Positions 27,123 to 36,625 of a stretch of 64,000 nt of DNA are shown here, piece after piece (the stretch's first letter is position 1; each line of letters opens with the position of its first letter). Origin of the DNA: Umboniibacter marinipuniceus (GTDB taxonomy: Bacteria; Pseudomonadota; Gammaproteobacteria; Pseudomonadales; DSM-25080); NCBI RefSeq assembly GCF_003688415.1, contig NZ_REFJ01000002.1, positions 434,001 through 498,000 of the forward strand, written 5' to 3'. The notes beneath the pieces were generated by a model. The model did no database searches. It was not told the origin of the DNA and saw only the letters and a program-made list of their open reading frames with translations. Both the position numbers and the translations under genes were made by a program.

Positions 27123-29452
27123 TGCGAATTATTCATGATATCCCTGGCGGCGTCTTCCCGCCGGAGCAAAAGTCGCTCTCGAATCAGCAGGAGATCCAGT
27201 CACTACCCATTTTTAGCGAGTATATTATCCCGCTTAAGCAACATATAGGTGTGGCCGCAACCGTGTGCGTCGAGATTGGCGACAAGGTACTTAAAGGCCA
27301 GGTGATCGGCGTTTCCACGGGATTTATGTCAACCTCCGTTCACGCGCCAACGTCTGGCACCATTAAGGAAATTGACTACCACCCTGTTAGCCACCCCAGT
27401 GGGCTCAAGGATATCGCCGTCATACTGGAGGCGGATGGTCTCGACACCCAAATAACCACCAAGCGAAGAACAGACTGGCAGTCATTAGGAAAGCGCGAAC
27501 TACTTGATATCATTCGTAGCGCGGGCATTGCTGGTTTAGGTGGCGCAAGCTTCCCTACAGCGGTCAAACTGGACGGTCAACGTCCCATCAACACGCTAAT
27601 CATCAACGGTACTGAGTGTGAGCCATACATTACCGCCGATGACATGCTGATGCGCGAAAAGGCCGACGAGATTCGCACCGGCGTTGAAATACTCGCGCAC
27701 CTGCTCGGCAATCCCGCGACGGTTGTCATTGGTATTGAAGACAACAAGCCTGAAGCACTTTCGCTAATGAGAATCGCCTGCGCAGGGACCAAAATTGAGG
27801 TAGCCTCTTTCCCTACGAAATACCCGTCCGGCGGCGAAAAGCAACTGATACAGATTTTAACGGGGCAAGAAGTCCCCAGCGGCGATATTCCAGCGGCGCT
27901 GGGTATTGTCATGCAAAATGTTGGTACTGCTCGGGCCATCAAACAAGCGGTCATAGACGACTTACCTCTTATTGAGCGTGTCACCACCGTCACCGGTGAA
28001 GGGATTGAGCAGCGAGGCAACTTTTTTACCCGAATTGGCACCAAGGTCGAAGATCTACTCGCTCACCTAAATTTCCGCTCCGATGACGACAAAGTCATCA
28101 TGGGCGGCCCTATGATGGGCTTTGAATTACCATCGCTGAACGTGCCTGTCGTCAAAGCTACCAACTGTCTATTAATACCTGGTTACGACGCCCTCAACGC
28201 TAGCTCAGAATGTATCCGTTGTGGTCTCTGTGCCGAAGCCTGCCCCGCGCAACTTTTACCACAACAGCTGTATTGGTATAGCAAAGCGGACGATCACGAT
28301 AAACTGGACGCTTATCACCTGAGCGATTGTATCGAGTGTGGCGCCTGCGCCTACGTCTGCCCAAGTAAGTTGCCATTAGTACAGCATTATCGAGCCGCTA
28401 AAGCGTCCATTAAGCACGCCGCTGAAGATCAACTCCGATCCGACCGAGCTCGCGCCCGCTTTGAATTCAGAAAGCAGCGAATGGATGCCGCGGAAGCAGA
28501 GAAAGAAGCCAAGCGTTTGGCTCGCAAGGCCGCTGCCGAGAAAGCCAAATTAGCCAAGCAACAACAGTCAGCTACGCCTTCTGTTGCCTCGTTCAAGCCC
28601 GTTAACGCAAATGCCGATAGCCCTGACCCACTCGCCGCGGCACGAGCTAAACTAAAGCAGACCAAAGCAAGTGAAGCTGATCAGCAAAGCGAGCGGCTGC
28701 ACAAACAGTTGAAGAGCATTGCTCAGCGAATCGAATTTATTGATCAGCAAATTGCTGAGACCATCGCCGAACACGGCGAGGACGCTAGTCTTATTCCGCA
28801 GTTACAATCTAAGCGCGCGGCAAGCGTTCTTAAACAAACACAACTACAAACTAAGTTAGCGGACGTAAGTGGGCTTCCCCAAACCGCCAACGCCGCCGAG
28901 GCTCTGCCTACAACGAAGCAGGTCAATACCGACGGCAATAACGCAGCGCAAGGACAGAGCAATATTGAACGGGCTGAAAATGCCCTGAATGCGCTGACTG
29001 CCGCTCGCTCAAGTCGGTCGCCCCAGGAACGACAGCGTGAAGCGCTACAACGCATCGAAGACAACATCGCTCGCTCTCAGCAACAACTTAATGAAAGCGA
29101 TGACGAGCTGCTCCGTGAAAAGTTGCACCGTCGCATCGAACAGTTAACCGCTAAACAGCAGGAAACACTCGCTAGCGACGCATTTTCACCGGCAGTACAA
29201 TCTGTTCACAACGATAAGGCGTTAGAGGCCATTGAACGGGCCAAGCAAACCGCCGCAGCCCAAGCAAGTCTTACCCCAGCGGAAAAGCGGCAACAACAGC
29301 ATGCAAGTCTTCAAGCCCGGCTAGACAAAGCCAAGGCAAGACTGAGTAAAGCTGAAGCAGAGAACAATGAACACCTCGAAGCATTCAGAAATGCCGTAAC
29401 GAAAATCGAAGTTAAGCTCGCAGAATGGACCCGTGATCATGACGAAAACTAG
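27122..29452 (+). CDS. rsxC: Electron transport complex subunit RsxC/RnfC
   Basis: Peripheral NADH-oxidising, FMN-binding subunit. The first about 440 residues hold the NuoF-like fold (GLGGASFPTAVKL, NGTECEPY) and two 4Fe-4S motifs, CIRCGLCAEACP (about 364-375) and CIECGACAYVCP (about 403-414). The remaining about 330 residues are an Ala/Lys/Gln/Glu-rich, mostly helical tail. This tail varies greatly in length and sequence between species. Total length is 776 aa. Confidence 0.95.
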   Translation: MRIIHDIPGGVFPPEQKSLSNQQEIQSLPIFSEYIIPLKQHIGVAATVCVEIGDKVLKGQVIGVSTGFMSTSVHAPTSGTIKEIDYHPVSHPSGLKDIAVILEADGLDTQITTKRRTDWQSLGKRELLDIIRSAGIAGLGGASFPTAVKLDGQRPINTLIINGTECEPYITADDMLMREKADEIRTGVEILAHLLGNPATVVIGIEDNKPEALSLMRIACAGTKIEVASFPTKYPSGGEKQLIQILTGQEVPSGDIPAALGIVMQNVGTARAIKQAVIDDLPLIERVTTVTGEGIEQRGNFFTRIGTKVEDLLAHLNFRSDDDKVIMGGPMMGFELPSLNVPVVKATNCLLIPGYDALNASSECIRCGLCAEACPAQLLPQQLYWYSKADDHDKLDAYHLSDCIECGACAYVCPSKLPLVQHYRAAKASIKHAAEDQLRSDRARARFEFRKQRMDAAEAEKEAKRLARKAAAEKAKLAKQQQSATPSVASFKPVNANADSPDPLAAARAKLKQTKASEADQQSERLHKQLKSIAQRIEFIDQQIAETIAEHGEDASLIPQLQSKRAASVLKQTQLQTKLADVSGLPQTANAAEALPTTKQVNTDGNNAAQGQSNIERAENALNALTAARSSRSPQERQREALQRIEDNIARSQQQLNESDDELLREKLHRRIEQLTAKQQETLASDAFSPAVQSVHNDKALEAIERAKQTAAAQASLTPAEKRQQQHASLQARLDKAKARLSKAEAENNEHLEAFRNAVTKIEVKLAEWTRDHDEN

Positions 29453-30479
29453 CCCTCATCTTCAGTCGTCACTATCAACGCCTCAGCTCATGCGACTGGT
29501 TATCTTTGCCTGTATCCCGGCAACAGTGGCTATGACCATGCTTTACGGTATGGGCACACTTGTTAATCTCGCCTTGGCAACTATCGGAGCCTTATTTGCG
29601 GAGGCGGTAATCTTGGCGCTACGAGGACGCCCCTTGCGCAGTGCATTACAGGACTATTCGGCGGTACTAACAGCCGTGCTACTCGCGCTGGCTATCCCGC
29701 CCTTCGCCGCCTGGTGGCTACCATTTTTTGGAGCCATCATCGCCATTGTATTTGCCAAGCAACTCTTTGGTGGCTTGGGAATGAACCCTTTCAATCCCGC
29801 CATGGTCGCTTATGTTGTTTTACTCATTTCCTTTCCGTTGGCGATGTCTAGCTGGCCCGAGGCTCAGCAGCTCTCTTCCGCTATTCCCAATGAGGTCGCA
29901 TTGGCGGCGATTTTCGGTGGTCAGTCTATTGACGGTTACACCGCCGCTACGCCACTTGATATTGTCCGAAATCTTCAGGGTCAGACCTACACTGAGGCCG
30001 TGGCAAGCAATCTCGAACTCGCCCGCGGTAAAGTCGCAGGCTATGCCAGTGAAATCATTAACGTGGCGTTTTTGATGGGCGGTCTCTACCTACTCAAACG
30101 CAAACTTTTTAGCTGGCATGCCCCAGTGGCGATGCTGATAAGCTTAGGTCTTATGGCACTAGTATTCTGGACGGGTGATGGCTCTGATAGCCGCGGCTCA
30201 CCGCTGTTTCACTGGTTTAGCGGTGCCACGATGATGGGCGCATTCTTCATCATCACAGACCCTGTTAGCGGTGCAACCAGTAATCGTGGTCGGTTTATTT
30301 TTGGCGCTCTCGTCGGCGTAATGATTTATCTGATTAGAGCCTTCGGTAATTATCCCGATGGCGTAGCTTTCGCTGTCCTAATCGCCAACCTCGCGGCACC
30401 GTTTATTGACTACTACACGGTACCGCGCTCTTACGGTCGTGAGAAAGCCACATCGATTATTGCTAAGGAGTCGGATTGA
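29439..30479 (+). CDS. rsxD: Electron transport complex subunit RsxD/RnfD
   Basis: Polytopic membrane subunit that binds FMN covalently through Thr in the NqrB-like motif FSGATMMGAFFI. It also has GGLGMNPFNPAMVAYV. The start is ATG at 29439 (346 aa); GTG at 29433 is the alternative. It overlaps rsxC by 14 bases and rsxG by 4. Confidence 0.94.
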   Translation: MTKTSPHLQSSLSTPQLMRLVIFACIPATVAMTMLYGMGTLVNLALATIGALFAEAVILALRGRPLRSALQDYSAVLTAVLLALAIPPFAAWWLPFFGAIIAIVFAKQLFGGLGMNPFNPAMVAYVVLLISFPLAMSSWPEAQQLSSAIPNEVALAAIFGGQSIDGYTAATPLDIVRNLQGQTYTEAVASNLELARGKVAGYASEIINVAFLMGGLYLLKRKLFSWHAPVAMLISLGLMALVFWTGDGSDSRGSPLFHWFSGATMMGAFFIITDPVSGATSNRGRFIFGALVGVMIYLIRAFGNYPDGVAFAVLIANLAAPFIDYYTVPRSYGREKATSIIAKESD

Positions 30480-31108
30480 TGAAAACCACACGCTCCATTC
30501 TCGATGCGGTCCTCCGACTTCTTGGTTTTGGCATTGCTACTGCGTTGCTGCTGGGCGGTACCTATAGCTTCACCAAGGATAAGATTTCCACCCAGCAAGA
30601 GCTCGCAGCACAACGTTTATATAGCCAGCTCATTGATACCAACAGCTATACCAACAACTTGAACGAGACTGCTATCGATACACCGGCATTCCTCGCAACG
30701 GTAACGCATTCAGATGCGCCAGTACTCCTCGCCACTAACCACGATGAATTGGCGGCCGTACTCATTCCTACTGACGCACTCGACGGCTATTCGGGGCGAA
30801 TTAAACTTTTGATAGCCATTGATAAGCACGGCAATCTCCTCGCCGTGCGTGTTTTGGCGCATAGGGAAACGCCAGGTTTAGGTGACGCAATCGAAGTGAG
30901 TAAAAGTGATTGGATCCTTGGCTTCAACAACCTTCCGTATTCTCTTGAGGACAGAGCCGGTTGGGATGTGGCGAAGTATGGCGGTGACTTCGATCAATTT
31001 ACTGGTGCCACCGTGACTCCCCGAGCAGTAGTCCGTCAAGTAGAGCGAACCTTAAACGCCATTGCCGAAGAATCCACTTGGCTAAAGGAGCTACAGACTC
31101 ATGAGTAA
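30476..31108 (+). CDS. rsxG: Electron transport complex subunit RsxG/RnfG
   Basis: Subunit with one N-terminal membrane helix (about residues 13-30) and a periplasmic FMN-binding domain. FMN is attached at Thr in [12 protein letters not shown], the S/TGATxxS/T motif. HRETPGLGD is also present. The length is 210 aa. It overlaps rsxD (ATGA) and rsxE (8 bases). Confidence 0.95.
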   Translation: MMKTTRSILDAVLRLLGFGIATALLLGGTYSFTKDKISTQQELAAQRLYSQLIDTNSYTNNLNETAIDTPAFLATVTHSDAPVLLATNHDELAAVLIPTDALDGYSGRIKLLIAIDKHGNLLAVRVLAHRETPGLGDAIEVSKSDWILGFNNLPYSLEDRAGWDVAKYGGDFDQFTGATVTPRAVVRQVERTLNAIAEESTWLKELQTHE

Positions 31109-31814
31109 GCCTGCATTCAGCGATATTAGCCTCGATGGGCTTTGGCGTAATAACCCCGCTCTTGTTCAGCTCCTTGGGCTCTGTCCATTACTGGCCGTAA
31201 CGGGCTCAGTTGTAAACGCCCTTGGGCTTGGCCTAGCCACGCTCTTTGTACTGTGTGGGTCGAATATTGCGGTGAGTCTTTTCCGCCGTCAGGCTACCGA
31301 GGCCATTCGTCTGCCTGCATTCGTTATGATCATTGCGAGTTTCACTACCTGTATCCAGCTATTAATGCAGGCCTATACCTACGAACTCTACGAGATCCTC
31401 GGCATCTTCATTCCGCTGATTGTAACCAACTGTGCGATCCTTGGCAGAGCAGACGCCTTCGCAAGTAAGCATGGTGTGGTAAGAAGTGCGGCCGATGGAT
31501 TAGCGATGGGGCTGGGCTTTCTAGTTGTTTTGGTTGTGTTGGGTGGATTGAGAGAGCTCCTCGCCTACGGCACCCTCTTCCATAATATGCACCTGCTTTT
31601 GGGTAGTGTAGCGGAAAACTCAACACTTCAAGTGTTCCCAGAAAGCTATCCTGGTTTTCTTCTGGCCGCCCTCCCCCCTGGCGCCTTTATTATCACCGGC
31701 TTACTTATCGCCACTAAGAATTTCATCGATATTCGACTAAATGCGCGGAGATTGGCAAATACATCTAGCGAAAAAGGCATTAAGCGCGTTCGTACTACTG
31801 GGGTGATCAACTAA
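31101..31814 (+). CDS. rsxE: Electron transport complex subunit RsxE/RnfE
   Basis: Integral membrane subunit paralogous to RsxA, with [11 protein letters not shown] and [15 protein letters not shown] carrying the conserved cysteines. The length is 237 aa, preceded by AAGGAG. The last 11 codons and the stop codon (from 31781) lie inside the first unit of a 42-bp tandem array. The C-terminal tail [11 protein letters not shown] is therefore encoded by repeat DNA and may be a recent replacement of the native end. Confidence 0.95.
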   Translation: MSKPAFSDISLDGLWRNNPALVQLLGLCPLLAVTGSVVNALGLGLATLFVLCGSNIAVSLFRRQATEAIRLPAFVMIIASFTTCIQLLMQAYTYELYEILGIFIPLIVTNCAILGRADAFASKHGVVRSAADGLAMGLGFLVVLVVLGGLRELLAYGTLFHNMHLLLGSVAENSTLQVFPESYPGFLLAALPPGAFIITGLLIATKNFIDIRLNARRLANTSSEKGIKRVRTTGVIN

Positions 31815-32054
31815 ACGGGCAGTAAGCGCGTTCGTACTACTGGGGTGATCAACTAAACGGGCAGTAAGCGCGTTCGTGCTACTGCGCTAATCAGTTAATG
31901 AAGGCTGTAAGCGCCTTCCTACTGCCGGGCTCATCAGTTAATTAGGCTGTAAGCGCCTTCCTACTGCCGAGCTCATCAGTTAATTAGGCTGTAAGCGCGT
32001 TCCTACTGCCGGGCTCATCAGTTGATTAGGCTGTAAGCGCCTTCTCACTATTGG
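31781..32054. repeat. 42-bp tandem array overlapping the end of rsxE
   Basis: Six full units begin with TAAGCGC at 31781, 31823, 31865, 31908, 31950 and 31992, followed by a truncated seventh at 32034. Units are 42 bp (the third is 43). Units 1 and 2 are identical. Units 4-6 form a second, slightly diverged subfamily, with unit 3 intermediate. On the minus strand most units contain GTAGGAA(G/C)GCGCTTAC or a close variant. This resembles the GTAG-headed short palindromic repeats (REPs) of Pseudomonas. I see no spacers, so it is not a CRISPR. Confidence 0.95.
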
Positions 32055-32066
32055 CATCAACAACAA

Positions 32067-32093
32067 AAAGCCCAGTAAAAACTGGGCTTTTTT
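32067..32093. terminator. Bidirectional terminator between rsxE and the Yip1-like gene
   Basis: The 8-bp stem AGCCCAGT/ACTGGGCT has an AAAA loop, with an A-run before and a T-run after. It can end both the rsx transcript and the convergent minus-strand gene. It is almost identical to the argG terminator at 41460-41484. Confidence 0.85.
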
Positions 32094-32141
32094 AGTGATC
32101 ATTAACCTAAGACTCGCTACGGTTTTGAGCTCAGCTTGCGA

Positions 32142-32756
32142 CTAACGAATACTCAAACGCTGAAAGTCTGGCATCGCGAACATATCCCAGAGGATAACCG
32201 TTGCACCCATCGTAGCGACTACGGCAACTAAGCCGACAGCAACGATTGCCGTTGCATACATGAAACCACGATCCTCATCGATACGGAGTACCCGAGGAAT
32301 ACCTAAGTAAAGCAAATAGACTGTGTGCGCCGCAGCGAACGTAGCCGCTAGCAGTGCGATCCAAATGACCGGGTAGATGGCAACAACGCCGAGAATGAAC
32401 AAAGGCGTTGCCGAAAATGCGGCGATCATTACGCCCTTTGAGATGATAGTCGTAGCGCCGTAGGTCTTCGACATCCAGTGAATCATGTAGCCAACGCCCA
32501 CCACTGCTGCGACCAATGCGGCATAGTAAAGAACGCCAATCTGGAGCGCACTGTCTACGGTCATTAAGAAGAGATCACCACCGCGAGTAATTTGCCAACC
32601 GGTTTGTGTTACACCGTAAACAAAGGCAATGGGTGGAAGCATAGCGAGTAAGATGGCATAGGGAAGACAGCGCTTTAGAGCACCCTCATCCAAGTTAGCA
32701 ATCTTATTCCAAGTAGATTCTGGGTTGGTATAAAAACCCCAAATATAAGCAAACAT
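32142..32756 (-). CDS. Yip1-domain inner-membrane protein
   Basis: A 204-aa protein with five predicted membrane helices. The N-terminus FAYIWGFYTNPESTWNKI fits the Yip1/YohC-like family (short W-x(n)-P-x(2)-W amphipathic start, then helices). Function is unknown. It is transcribed as a single gene, convergent with rsxE; a 132-base AT-rich gap separates it from the cco-linked genes upstream. Confidence 0.8.
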   Translation of the reverse strand: MFAYIWGFYTNPESTWNKIANLDEGALKRCLPYAILLAMLPPIAFVYGVTQTGWQITRGGDLFLMTVDSALQIGVLYYAALVAAVVGVGYMIHWMSKTYGATTIISKGVMIAAFSATPLFILGVVAIYPVIWIALLAATFAAAHTVYLLYLGIPRVLRIDEDRGFMYATAIVAVGLVAVVATMGATVILWDMFAMPDFQRLSIR

Positions 32757-32888
32757 AAAACACCTCGACTTCTTATTTTTATATAGGTATTGCTGATGTG
32801 CATACCCAATATAAATCTAAGAAATCAAGGATACAACCTTTTTTTGGTTGATTTTCCAACGATGTGATTATATTTCAATCAAAATTAA

Positions 32889-33584
32889 CTAGTGGTGATG
32901 ATGTTGATGACTTTTGTCAACGGTATCGACCGTTAATTTTGCTAACTGCTGAAAAGCATTAAAGGTGCCGAAGAGTATTAGAATCACCGCTAGAAGACGG
33001 CGCACATGAGGAGTTTTAAACCAATTCCCTACACTGCCTAGCAACCCCACACCCAGCATCGCCGGCAACGTTCCGAGGCCGAATGCAAGCATGGTTAACG
33101 ATCCGGAAATGGGCGATGCGCTAGCTGTAGACCAAGCCAATGCTGTGTAAACCATGCCGCAGGGTAATAGCCCCCACAGCGCTCCAGCCATTAGACTAGT
33201 GCCATGGTTTCGTATGGGCAAAACCTTTCGCGCTAATGGACGAAGTGGCTGCCAAATTACCTTAGCTCCCAACTTTTCTAGCCAACCTAGCACCTGCTTA
33301 AACCCTAAAAGGTAAACGCCCATCGCAATGAGTAACACGGCGGCAAGCAAACGTAGTGCTAGGCCCGCCTCGGCACTGAAGGCTATCAATTCACCTAAGT
33401 AGCCCACAATCAGACCCAATAGTGCATAGCAACTCAATCTACCGAAGTTGTAGCTTAAGGCTAACCAACGATTGGCTCGCTCATGGCCAGCTGTAACCGC
33501 CATGGCTATCCCGCCGCACATAGATAGACAGTGCGTAGACCCCGCTAAACCAAATAACAACGCAGCAAGCATCGCTTCATTCAT
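32889..33584 (-). CDS. TauE/SafE-like membrane protein of the cco cluster
   Basis: A 231-aa protein with about six membrane helices, starting MNEAMLAALLFGLAGSTHCLSMCGG. The THC..MCGG motif is typical of the heavy-metal/TauE-SafE (DsbD-like) proteins found after ccoS in Pseudomonas. A role in copper or thiol handling during cbb3 assembly is inferred from context. The start at 33584 overlaps ccoS by 8 bases; an upstream frame extension is ccoS sequence. The C-terminus is SHQHHHH, a natural histidine tract that could bind metal. Confidence 0.85.
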   Translation of the reverse strand: MNEAMLAALLFGLAGSTHCLSMCGGIAMAVTAGHERANRWLALSYNFGRLSCYALLGLIVGYLGELIAFSAEAGLALRLLAAVLLIAMGVYLLGFKQVLGWLEKLGAKVIWQPLRPLARKVLPIRNHGTSLMAGALWGLLPCGMVYTALAWSTASASPISGSLTMLAFGLGTLPAMLGVGLLGSVGNWFKTPHVRRLLAVILILFGTFNAFQQLAKLTVDTVDKSHQHHHH

Positions 33585-33741
33585 CGCGTTTAGCTTCCTC
33601 AATGTCATCGTCAAACAATATTCTACCGCCTTCACGTTCAAGATCGTCGAACTGTCCCGAACGTACCGCCCAGAACAATAAGGCTATGATCAGTGCGAAG
33701 ATCACTAGCGCGATGGGGATTAACAGGTATAAGCTTTCCAT
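33577..33741 (-). CDS. ccoS: cbb3-type oxidase assembly protein CcoS
   Basis: A 54-aa protein beginning MESLYLLIPIALVIFALIIA. It has one membrane helix, then FWAVRSGQFDDLERE and an acidic tail, the CcoS signature. It is needed for cofactor (heme/CuB) insertion into CcoN. The ATG directly abuts the ccoI stop codon, and the gene overlaps the TauE-like gene by 8 bases. Confidence 0.93.
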   Translation of the reverse strand: MESLYLLIPIALVIFALIIALLFWAVRSGQFDDLEREGGRILFDDDIEEAKRDE

Positions 33742-36102
33742 TTATCTACTCAACTTCAACGCATTCAAAACGACGATTAAGCTCGACAAGCTCATTCCAA
33801 CTGCTGCCGCCCAAGGGGGGACAAATCCCATCACCGCCAGCGGTAACGCGACTAAATTGTAGAGCAACGCCCAACCAAGATTTTGTTTGATGGTGATATT
33901 CAAGCGGCGTGCGTTTCGCAGCAAGCCCGCTAAGCCAAAACCTTTCGAGGCATTGAGCACAACGTCCGCGTGGCAACGCGCTAGCGCTGCGCCAGAACTC
34001 ATCGCCACCGACACATCGGCTCCGCCAATGACTGGAACATCATTCAATCCATCCCCTACCATTAATACTCGCCTTCCTTCGCCTCGATACTGCTGCAAAA
34101 GGCGATACTTGTCTTCCGGCTTCTGCGCTGAGAAAAACGTATCAATGCCTGCCGCCTTTGCAACGCTAGCGACTGTATCTTGGTGATCACCTGATACCAA
34201 CAACACCTCGATGCCTTGCGCCTTTAATTTAGAAATATCATTGAAGATGCCATCGCGCAAGGTATCGGTAATGGTAAATTTAGCGACTAGGCTGTGATTA
34301 CAGCTAAGTGCCACCACTGGCTCCGAAGTCGCCGCTGGATCACAAAAACTGGGCTTGCCGATGCGCCATTCTTGACCGTCAACTTGAGCCCTTACACCCT
34401 CGCCGATAATCACTTCCAAGTTGTCGGGGCTTATGTTGGTAGGACGAGTGTTGAAGGCCGAGGCAATAGGGTGAGAAGATTCGCGCTCAAGCGCAGCGGC
34501 AATATCTAACACCAAGTCCTGGGTGAACACCGACGAAAGAATCTCTGCTGACGCGACCCGCAACTCACCGGTGGTGAGGGTACCTGTTTTATCCAGAAAT
34601 ATCGTATCAACCCGATCTAGCGCTTGAAGCGAGCGCGCCTGAGTCACCAAAACCCCCTGCTTCTTGAAGCCAAGAATGGATGAGGTTATTGCTACGGGTG
34701 TCGCCAAACTTAAAGCACAGGGACAGGTAACCACTAATACCGACAGAGCAATCCAAAAAGCATCTTGAGGCGCGCTCACCGACCAGTACCAGTAGCTCGC
34801 GGCGGCTATGATCAACACGCTGGCAATAAAGCCGCCGGCGATACGGTCAACGAGTTGTGTAATGGGTGGTTTCTCGTTAGCGGCGGCGCCCAGAAGTTCA
34901 TTGATCTTAGCTGCCTGAGACTGCTCTGTTGGCGTATCCATGCGATAGCTAAAGCTTTCACCCGTGTTAATCGTTCCCGCGAAGACCCGGTCACCTGGGT
35001 GCTTTCTAACCGCTAGGTGTTCGCCGGTTAATAGTGACTCATCCATATGGGCTGAATCGGATGACAGTACACCGTCGGCTGGTGCCGTTTCGCCTTTGAG
35101 CACTTGAAGTAGATCACCTTCCCGAATCGCCATGGTGGGAACCCACTGGAAGCCACCGTCTACGAAGCGCAATGCCGAGCTCGGCAACCAAGCGGCTAAA
35201 GAAAAGAGGGTTTGTCGTTCGCGATGCTGCGCACGATGCTCTAAATATCGACCTGAAAGTAGAAAGAAGACGAACATCACCACCGAGTCGAAGTAAACTT
35301 CGCCTGAGTTAGTGAAAGTGGCCACAATACTGGCACCCCACGCTAAGCTAATGGCGATAGCAACGGGTACCTCCATCGTCAACGAACGACCCTTGAGCGC
35401 TCTGTATGCGCCGCTGAAGAATGGTTCAGCCGAATAGAAAACCACTGGAATTGAAATGGCTAGGCTAAACCATCGCATCAGCGAGCGATGTGAGTCATCA
35501 ATTCCGCTCATTTCACCGGCGTAGAGTGCTACAGCAAACATCATTACCTGAAGAAAGGCTATACCAGCCAAGCCCACCTTGAAGAGTAATGATCGGAGTT
35601 CAACGGCAAAATGCTCCGCTGCGTTCTCCTCGTTCCAGGGACGCACACGATACCCCAAGGCACTGAGCGCTTGTAAAATAGTACTTAGCTTTGAACGACT
35701 AGGATCCCAAGTAAAACGCAGGCGATGGCTAGCGGTGATAACCTGGGAATTGGCTGCGCCCTGCGTTTGTGACAGCCGCTTTTCAATTAGCCAGGCACAG
35801 GCCGAACACGTAATACCTTCAACCAGCAAGTCAACGCGAGTCGTCCCATCTTCTATTTGGCGACAAAAATCCTTCTGAAAGGCAGCGTCGTCGAAGATAG
35901 CCCAATCGAAACGATGTTCATCTGGGCGAATGGCCGGCTCGTCTCTATGTTTATAATAGGCGGCGAAGCCATCGTCAAGAATCATCTCTGCCACCGCTTG
36001 GCAACCGGCACAGCAGACCGGTTGTGAGACGTTATCAAAGGTCACAAAAAGATCGGTGCCTGGCGGGACGGCTTCGTTACAGTGGAAGCAACTAGTTGCC
36101 AT
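33742..36102 (-). CDS. ccoI: Copper-translocating P1B-type ATPase CcoI
   Basis: Pumps copper for cbb3 oxidase maturation. It has an N-terminal Cys-rich region (CFHC, CCAGC), a heavy-metal-associated domain with ITCSACAW (Cys99, Cys102) and eight membrane helices. The intramembrane CPC (about 458-460), DKTGT phosphorylation loop (about 502) and GDGLNDVP (about 679) are present. The length is 786 aa. ATG at 36102 lies within the end of ccoH (11-base overlap); a TTG at 36111 is also open. Confidence 0.95.
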   Translation of the reverse strand: MATSCFHCNEAVPPGTDLFVTFDNVSQPVCCAGCQAVAEMILDDGFAAYYKHRDEPAIRPDEHRFDWAIFDDAAFQKDFCRQIEDGTTRVDLLVEGITCSACAWLIEKRLSQTQGAANSQVITASHRLRFTWDPSRSKLSTILQALSALGYRVRPWNEENAAEHFAVELRSLLFKVGLAGIAFLQVMMFAVALYAGEMSGIDDSHRSLMRWFSLAISIPVVFYSAEPFFSGAYRALKGRSLTMEVPVAIAISLAWGASIVATFTNSGEVYFDSVVMFVFFLLSGRYLEHRAQHRERQTLFSLAAWLPSSALRFVDGGFQWVPTMAIREGDLLQVLKGETAPADGVLSSDSAHMDESLLTGEHLAVRKHPGDRVFAGTINTGESFSYRMDTPTEQSQAAKINELLGAAANEKPPITQLVDRIAGGFIASVLIIAAASYWYWSVSAPQDAFWIALSVLVVTCPCALSLATPVAITSSILGFKKQGVLVTQARSLQALDRVDTIFLDKTGTLTTGELRVASAEILSSVFTQDLVLDIAAALERESSHPIASAFNTRPTNISPDNLEVIIGEGVRAQVDGQEWRIGKPSFCDPAATSEPVVALSCNHSLVAKFTITDTLRDGIFNDISKLKAQGIEVLLVSGDHQDTVASVAKAAGIDTFFSAQKPEDKYRLLQQYRGEGRRVLMVGDGLNDVPVIGGADVSVAMSSGAALARCHADVVLNASKGFGLAGLLRNARRLNITIKQNLGWALLYNLVALPLAVMGFVPPWAAAVGMSLSSLIVVLNALKLSR

Positions 36103-36625
36103 TGGCCTCAAGTCGCACGCTATTTCTTACGGAGAGGTCTAACTCACCAGTGAGCAGCCATGATGAACGCGCCAGCGGCTCAATTTGAACATACCAACGG
36201 TGGATAAGATTCCCTTCACCTAATCCTTCAAAGCGGAGGCTATCGCCCACTCGCTGAACAATAAACTGTTGGTCCAAATCTTCCGAAACCGGGTGAATTA
36301 AACGTAAAATCAAGGTGTCAGCTTGCTCCGGATTCAGATTTAGATCAACCACTACTTCAACCACCTCATCCAGCTGATCGAAAGTGATGTTCGCCTCCAA
36401 ACCTAGTGCCTGAGCCTCGTCAGCCTTGGCAATTCGTTCATTAATGGCCAAGCCTTCCTTATAATAATCACTGACTACAACGTCGTCAGCACCGCTAATG
36501 GAACGACCAACGAAGATGAGCGCGAAGACCACGTCAACCAAGAGGATCCCTAAAACAAAAAGCGCCCAAGGTTGTTTGAACCAGCGTGTGTCTTCATGTG
36601 TAGCATTCACATTTGAATCAGTCAT
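36092..36625 (-). CDS. ccoH: cbb3 assembly protein CcoH (FixH family)
   Basis: A 177-aa membrane-anchored protein with one helix (about residues 20-42: FVLGILLVDVVFALIFVG), the VVSDYYKEGLAIN motif of FixH/CcoH, and a periplasmic beta domain. It is required for stable cbb3 oxidase. Its ATG overlaps the ccoG stop (TAATG), and it overlaps ccoI. Confidence 0.93.
   Translation of the reverse strand: MTDSNVNATHEDTRWFKQPWALFVLGILLVDVVFALIFVGRSISGADDVVVSDYYKEGLAINERIAKADEAQALGLEANITFDQLDEVVEVVVDLNLNPEQADTLILRLIHPVSEDLDQQFIVQRVGDSLRFEGLGEGNLIHRWYVQIEPLARSSWLLTGELDLSVRNSVRLEANGN

Noticed and set aside
27577..28044. 155-aa minus-strand frame inside rsxC
   Set aside because: Antisense shadow of a highly conserved gene, with no start signal or recognisable domain.
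31781..32054. CRISPR array
   Set aside because: Units are contiguous 42-bp repeats with no unique spacers between them, one overlaps a coding end, and no cas genes are nearby.
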